Shown here piece after piece: positions 60,701 through 64,000 of a stretch of 64,000 nt of DNA. A program made the position numbers and the translations under genes. The notes beneath the pieces were generated by a model. That model made no database searches. It saw only the letters and a list, made by a program, of their open reading frames with translations, and was not told where the DNA came from. The stretch is from assembly GCA_943846715.1 (NCBI GenBank), contig OX044356.1, positions 744,001-808,000 on the forward strand, given 5' to 3'. Numbering within the stretch: position 1 is the stretch's first letter; each line of letters opens with the position of its first letter. This DNA comes from TMED14 sp002378565 (GTDB lineage Bacteria > Bacteroidota > Bacteroidia > Flavobacteriales > Schleiferiaceae).

Positions 60701-61859
60701 CCTACTGATTGCCTGCACCTTGACCCTGTTGGTGCCTTACGTTCTTTTCCCTCAATTCATGCGTTGGCTGGCTCCGGGCAGTCCAGAACCAACCGATTTA
60801 AATGACCCAAACGAGTGGCCCACCGTTGACATTCTATTTGCTGCCTACAATGAGGTTGCAGTGCTTGATAGGAAATTGCAATCCATGCTCGTTGTGGATT
60901 ACCCCATGGAGAAGTTGCGAATTTTTGTTGGATCCGACTGCAGCGACGATGGCAGCGAGGAAATCCTTGAATCCTTCGCAAAAAAACACGACAACCTTCA
61001 TTGGGTTCCCATGAGCAAGCGTTCCGGTAAATCTGCCATCATCAACCATCTGGTTGACCTATCTAAGGGTGATGTGATCATTGGCACGGATGCCAACATC
61101 TTCTTTGACCGACAAGCCGTGAAGGCTATGGTTCGGACCATGATGAGCGATTCAGCCATTGACATGGTTGGAGGCCGCTTGGTATACCATGGCATGCGTC
61201 AGGCTACTGAGACCGGCGGCATTGCAAGGGAGGAAAAGTCTTATGTCGATTGGGAGAATCAACTGAAATCACGCGAAGGCAGACTCTTTGGGACTGCTAT
61301 GGGTGTGGAAGGTGGTTGCTATGCCATCCGTCGCAGCGCTTTTGTTCACATACCCCATGGTACATTGATGGAAGATTTTTTCGAAACCATGACATGCCTT
61401 AAACGTGGCAGAAAGGTGGTGATGGCAATGGATGCTATTTGCTCAGAGGATGTCTCCCATGATGCCACATTAGAATTCAAACGAAAGATTCGCATCTCGC
61501 AGGGTAATTGGCAAAATCTTGTGCGTTTCTGGCCCGTGCTATTCACCAAGACATTCCCTTTAGGCATGGTTTTCCTTTGTCATAAGGTGCTCCGTTGGCT
61601 AAGTCCTTTTGTTGCGCTGGTAGCGTGGGGACACTTGATCACCATCAACGCATGGTGGTTGACGGCAATCCTTGTCGTTATCCCCCATGAAACATTGCCC
61701 TCATGGCTTGTCCAAGGGATGGGTCCAATGGCAAAATTGCATCGTTCATTTTCCCACTTTGTGCAAATGCACATCGCTTTGCTTGCAGGCTTTTTCAGGT
61801 ACCTTCGCAGACGAGAAACGGGAGTTTGGCAACCCACTACACGACGTACCCATGAGTGA
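60693..61859 (+). CDS. Glycosyltransferase family 2, membrane-bound
   Basis: A 388-residue GT-A enzyme with an N-terminal membrane helix (LLIACTLTLLVPYVLFPQF), a GT2 domain with PTVDILFAAYNEVAVLDRKLQS, VGSDCSDDGSEEIL (DxD region), IGTDANIFFD and an EDFFETMTC acceptor-site stretch, and two or three helices near the C-terminus (about 285-375). The layout resembles processive or polyprenol-dependent GT2 enzymes. It follows the GT4 gene and precedes ribB, all overlapping. Substrate unknown; a role in surface glycan synthesis is inferred from its neighbours. Confidence 0.86.
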   Translation: MDSLLIACTLTLLVPYVLFPQFMRWLAPGSPEPTDLNDPNEWPTVDILFAAYNEVAVLDRKLQSMLVVDYPMEKLRIFVGSDCSDDGSEEILESFAKKHDNLHWVPMSKRSGKSAIINHLVDLSKGDVIIGTDANIFFDRQAVKAMVRTMMSDSAIDMVGGRLVYHGMRQATETGGIAREEKSYVDWENQLKSREGRLFGTAMGVEGGCYAIRRSAFVHIPHGTLMEDFFETMTCLKRGRKVVMAMDAICSEDVSHDATLEFKRKIRISQGNWQNLVRFWPVLFTKTFPLGMVFLCHKVLRWLSPFVALVAWGHLITINAWWLTAILVVIPHETLPSWLVQGMGPMAKLHRSFSHFVQMHIALLAGFFRYLRRRETGVWQPTTRRTHE

Positions 61860-62982
61860 AAGCATGTTGAGCAGCATTGAATCGGCCCTGGAAGATCTTG
61901 CGCAAGGAAAAATGGTCATTGTTGTCGATGATGAAAATCGTGAAAACGAAGGTGACTTAGTGGCTGTTGCAGAAACCATCACGGCTGAAAGCATCAATTT
62001 CATGGTCACCCATGCCAGAGGTTTGATCTGCGCTCCCCTACCGGACGATCGCTGTGACGCCCTCGGATTGCATCAAATGGTACCCAACAACACAGACCCT
62101 CATCAAACGGCATTCACCATCAGTGTAGACCTTCGTGGTGGTGGCGTGACAACGGGGATTTCTGCTGCTGACCGTGCAGCAACCCTTCGCGCCTTGGTTG
62201 ATGAAAGCAAGCAGCCTGCAGATTTTAGTCGACCTGGTCACGTTTTCCCGCTCAGGGCAAGACCCGGTGGTGTGCTTCGCCGTGCAGGGCACACAGAAGC
62301 AGCCATTGATTTGGCCCGATTAGCAGGCAAGTCACCTGCGGGCGTTATTGTAGAAATACTGAACCCTGATGGCAGCATGGCTCGGCTTCCAGAACTCATT
62401 GCCATGGGGCAAAAACATGACTTGAAAATCATCTCTATCGAGCAATTGATCGCTTATCGGATGAAGAGGGAATCATTGATTGTTCTGCTTGACAGCTTCC
62501 CTTACCAATCTGCAGATGGGGACTTTACCGCCCACGTTTTCAAGCAAACCACATCCAATCAAGTGCATGTGGCCTTCACGATGGGGTCCTGGTCAGAAGA
62601 TGACGATGTATTGGTGCGCGTACAAAGTGGGGACCCACGCAGATCTATCATGGATGAAATGGCGCCTGATTACCAGCAGCGATCAACTTACCACAAAGCA
62701 ATGAAAACCATTGCAGAGGCAGGTCGCGGGGTATTGGCTTGCCTGAACCAGCGACCTGAAGACCCAAGCTTACTCGATGCCATTGTCCACTACAATGAGA
62801 ACAAGCAGCCACTGACTGGCATGAGTAAGGATCCCTTGGATTATGGTGTGGGTGCACAAATCCTTCACCACTTGGCGGTTCACCGCATCATTTTAATGAC
62901 CAACCACCCAATGAAACGCATTGGCATTGAGGGCTATGATCTCAACATCGTTGGCAACCACGCGTTTTCCACTAAGGCATAG
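61852..62982 (+). CDS. ribB: 3,4-dihydroxy-2-butanone 4-phosphate synthase with a degenerate GTP cyclohydrolase II domain
   Basis: A 376-residue RibBA-like protein. The RibB half (about 1-210) is intact: VVDDENRENEGDL, MVTHARGLICAPL, HQTAFTISVDLRGGGVTTG, RPGHVFPLRARPGGVLRRAGHTEAA. It makes the four-carbon unit of riboflavin from ribulose 5-phosphate. The C-terminal half (about 215-376) has the length and last strands of RibA (YGVGAQILHHL, IILMTNHPMK) but lacks the zinc-binding cysteine block and the catalytic R-x-E-G-R loop, so it is not expected to act on GTP. A frame reaching back to 61672 overlaps the GT2 gene and is rejected; the ATG at 61852 overlaps it by 8 bases. Confidence 0.9.
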   Translation: MSESMLSSIESALEDLAQGKMVIVVDDENRENEGDLVAVAETITAESINFMVTHARGLICAPLPDDRCDALGLHQMVPNNTDPHQTAFTISVDLRGGGVTTGISAADRAATLRALVDESKQPADFSRPGHVFPLRARPGGVLRRAGHTEAAIDLARLAGKSPAGVIVEILNPDGSMARLPELIAMGQKHDLKIISIEQLIAYRMKRESLIVLLDSFPYQSADGDFTAHVFKQTTSNQVHVAFTMGSWSEDDDVLVRVQSGDPRRSIMDEMAPDYQQRSTYHKAMKTIAEAGRGVLACLNQRPEDPSLLDAIVHYNENKQPLTGMSKDPLDYGVGAQILHHLAVHRIILMTNHPMKRIGIEGYDLNIVGNHAFSTKA

Positions 62983-62985
62983 GTG

Positions 62986-64000
62986 ATGAAAAAGGGCCAA
63001 TTGACATTAGCCATTGAAAGCAGCTGTGATGACACAGCAGCAGCCGTTTTGCATGGCCTGGAGGTGAAATCCAATGTCCGCCACAGCCAGCTTGAACACA
63101 GTGCCTTCGGTGGCGTTGTTCCAGAAATTGCTTCAAGAAAACATGGTCAGTTAATCAGCGCCGTCGTGAACCAAGCATTGATTGATGCTCAGGTCGACAA
63201 AACTGACTTAACAGCCATTGCCGTGACACAGGGGCCTGGCTTACTGGGGTCGCTTCTGGTTGGCCACAGCTTTGCTAAATCCATGGCGCTGGCATTGAAT
63301 CTGCCATTGATCAATGTCCATCACATGAAGGCCCATATCCTTGCCCATTTCCTGGTGGAAGACGGTGTGCAGCCACGCTCAAGCATCTCCTTCCCGTTCC
63401 TCTGCCTCACCGTATCAGGTGGTCATAGCCAAATTGTTCGCGTGGATGACTGGAATGACTTCACCATCCTTGGTGAGACCTTGGATGATGCCGTAGGGGA
63501 AGCCTTTGACAAGGCTGCCAAGCTGCTTTCCCTGCCCTACCCTGGCGGTCCGGAAATCGATGCTTTGGCACAGCAAGGCAAGGCAAGGTTTGAATTTGCT
63601 ACCGTGAAGATGCCAGGGCTTGACATGAGTTTCAGTGGGTTGAAAACCTCTTTCATTCAAGTCATGCAACGCCACCAACAATTGCATCCGAACACCTTAA
63701 TTGATGACTTGCCCGACTGGTGTGCATCAATCCAAAAAGCCCTGATTAGCCCATTGATTCAACGCACAACAATGGCCATGAAGCAAGAAGGGTTGCGTGA
63801 TATCGCTATTGCTGGCGGTGTTGCTGCGAACAGTCACCTCAGGTCTTTATTGACAGATGTTGCTAAACACAGCGGATGGTCCCTGCACTTACCTCCTCTC
63901 TCCTACACCTCCGACAATGCAGCCATGGTAGGCGCCGCAGCCCATTTCGCATTGCAAAATGATCAAATCGATCACGTTTCTAGTTCTGCAAAAGCAAGAA
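62986..64000 (+). CDS. tsaD: tRNA N6-adenosine threonylcarbamoyltransferase TsaD (3' end off the window)
   Basis: Open from the ATG at 62986 to the right edge, 338 codons and so within a few residues of full length. Kae1/TsaD landmarks: LAIESSCDDTAAAV at the start, VVPEIASRKH, the metal-binding HHMKAHILAHFL, LTVSGGHSQIV, GEAFDKAAKLL, MSFSGLKTS and AIAGGVAANSHLR, with YTSDNAAM-like SYTSDNAAMVGAA near the end. With TsaB, TsaC and TsaE it makes t6A37 in ANN-decoding tRNAs. It starts 3 bases after the ribB stop, so it belongs to the ftsK operon. A GTG one codon earlier is a possible start. Confidence 0.95.
   Translation, partial: MKKGQLTLAIESSCDDTAAAVLHGLEVKSNVRHSQLEHSAFGGVVPEIASRKHGQLISAVVNQALIDAQVDKTDLTAIAVTQGPGLLGSLLVGHSFAKSMALALNLPLINVHHMKAHILAHFLVEDGVQPRSSISFPFLCLTVSGGHSQIVRVDDWNDFTILGETLDDAVGEAFDKAAKLLSLPYPGGPEIDALAQQGKARFEFATVKMPGLDMSFSGLKTSFIQVMQRHQQLHPNTLIDDLPDWCASIQKALISPLIQRTTMAMKQEGLRDIAIAGGVAANSHLRSLLTDVAKHSGWSLHLPPLSYTSDNAAMVGAAAHFALQNDQIDHVSSSAKAR

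Noticed and set aside
61672..61851. A ribB start at 61672
   Set aside because: The extra 60 residues lie in another frame of the GT2 gene and do not resemble any RibB; the family start is at 61852.
1..64000. CRISPR array or other spaced short repeats
   Set aside because: No regularly spaced repeats were seen on reading through; repeats found are the flanking duplication and the 336-base domain repeat only.

Overview
The window is about 64 kb of a gene-dense chromosome from a member of the Bacteroidota, most likely a marine flavobacterium (Flavobacteriales). Three things point there: SusC/SusD outer-membrane uptake proteins, C-terminal type IX secretion (T9SS) sorting domains on two secreted proteins, and TAnnTTTG promoter elements in place of recognisable Shine-Dalgarno sites. 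I cannot name a genus. No rRNA, tRNA, CRISPR array, transposase or phage structural gene was seen. Genes are packed with ATGA-type or longer overlaps, and many convergent pairs overlap at their 3' ends.

Layout. 1-8 kb: partial recQ, a P-loop ATPase, a DUF493 protein, clpC, gyrA and a periplasmic TPR protein. 8-14.3 kb: a 0.57 kb gap without a gene, a self-cleaving XRE-S24 repressor behind two operator-like palindromes, a flavoprotein, a zinc-finger protein, a short SSB, an M14 peptidase, a PhoD-like phosphatase and an esterase. 14.3-19.3 kb: an AT-rich two-gene module (TonB-dependent receptor plus T9SS-exported alpha/beta hydrolase) inserted between the esterase gene and pnuC, with a diverged duplication of about 120 bp on both sides. 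19.3-29.2 kb: pnuC-sucC, lolD-rarA, an OmpA-family protein, fur-purA-ostA-like, a MazG-like pyrophosphohydrolase and two membrane proteins.

29.4-42.7 kb is a beta-glucan (probably laminarin) utilisation locus: an SSS-family sugar symporter, a NUDIX-winged-helix regulator, a GH3 beta-glucosidase, a secreted tandem carbohydrate-binding protein with a T9SS domain, SusC, SusD, a PKD-domain surface lipoprotein and a GH16 endoglucanase lipoprotein. Together they would bind and cut beta-1,3-glucan at the cell surface, import oligosaccharides through SusCD, hydrolyse them to glucose in the periplasm and take glucose up with sodium.

42.7-64 kb: a cobalamin-riboswitch-controlled TonB receptor, HMG-CoA lyase and pyrD, smpB, pcm, a lipoprotein plus polyprenyl-phosphate sugar transferase, a 3-hydroxyacyl-CoA dehydrogenase, a C1 peptidase, arginase-argS, and a long envelope and cofactor operon: ftsK-lolA-lptF/G-two glycosyltransferases-ribB-tsaD. 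The main points for a second look are the duplicated-junction insertion, the NUDIX-controlled glucan locus with its palindromes, the repressor operators, the start-codon-adjacent promoter elements that predict leaderless mRNAs, and a ribBA whose GTP cyclohydrolase II half lacks its catalytic metal site.
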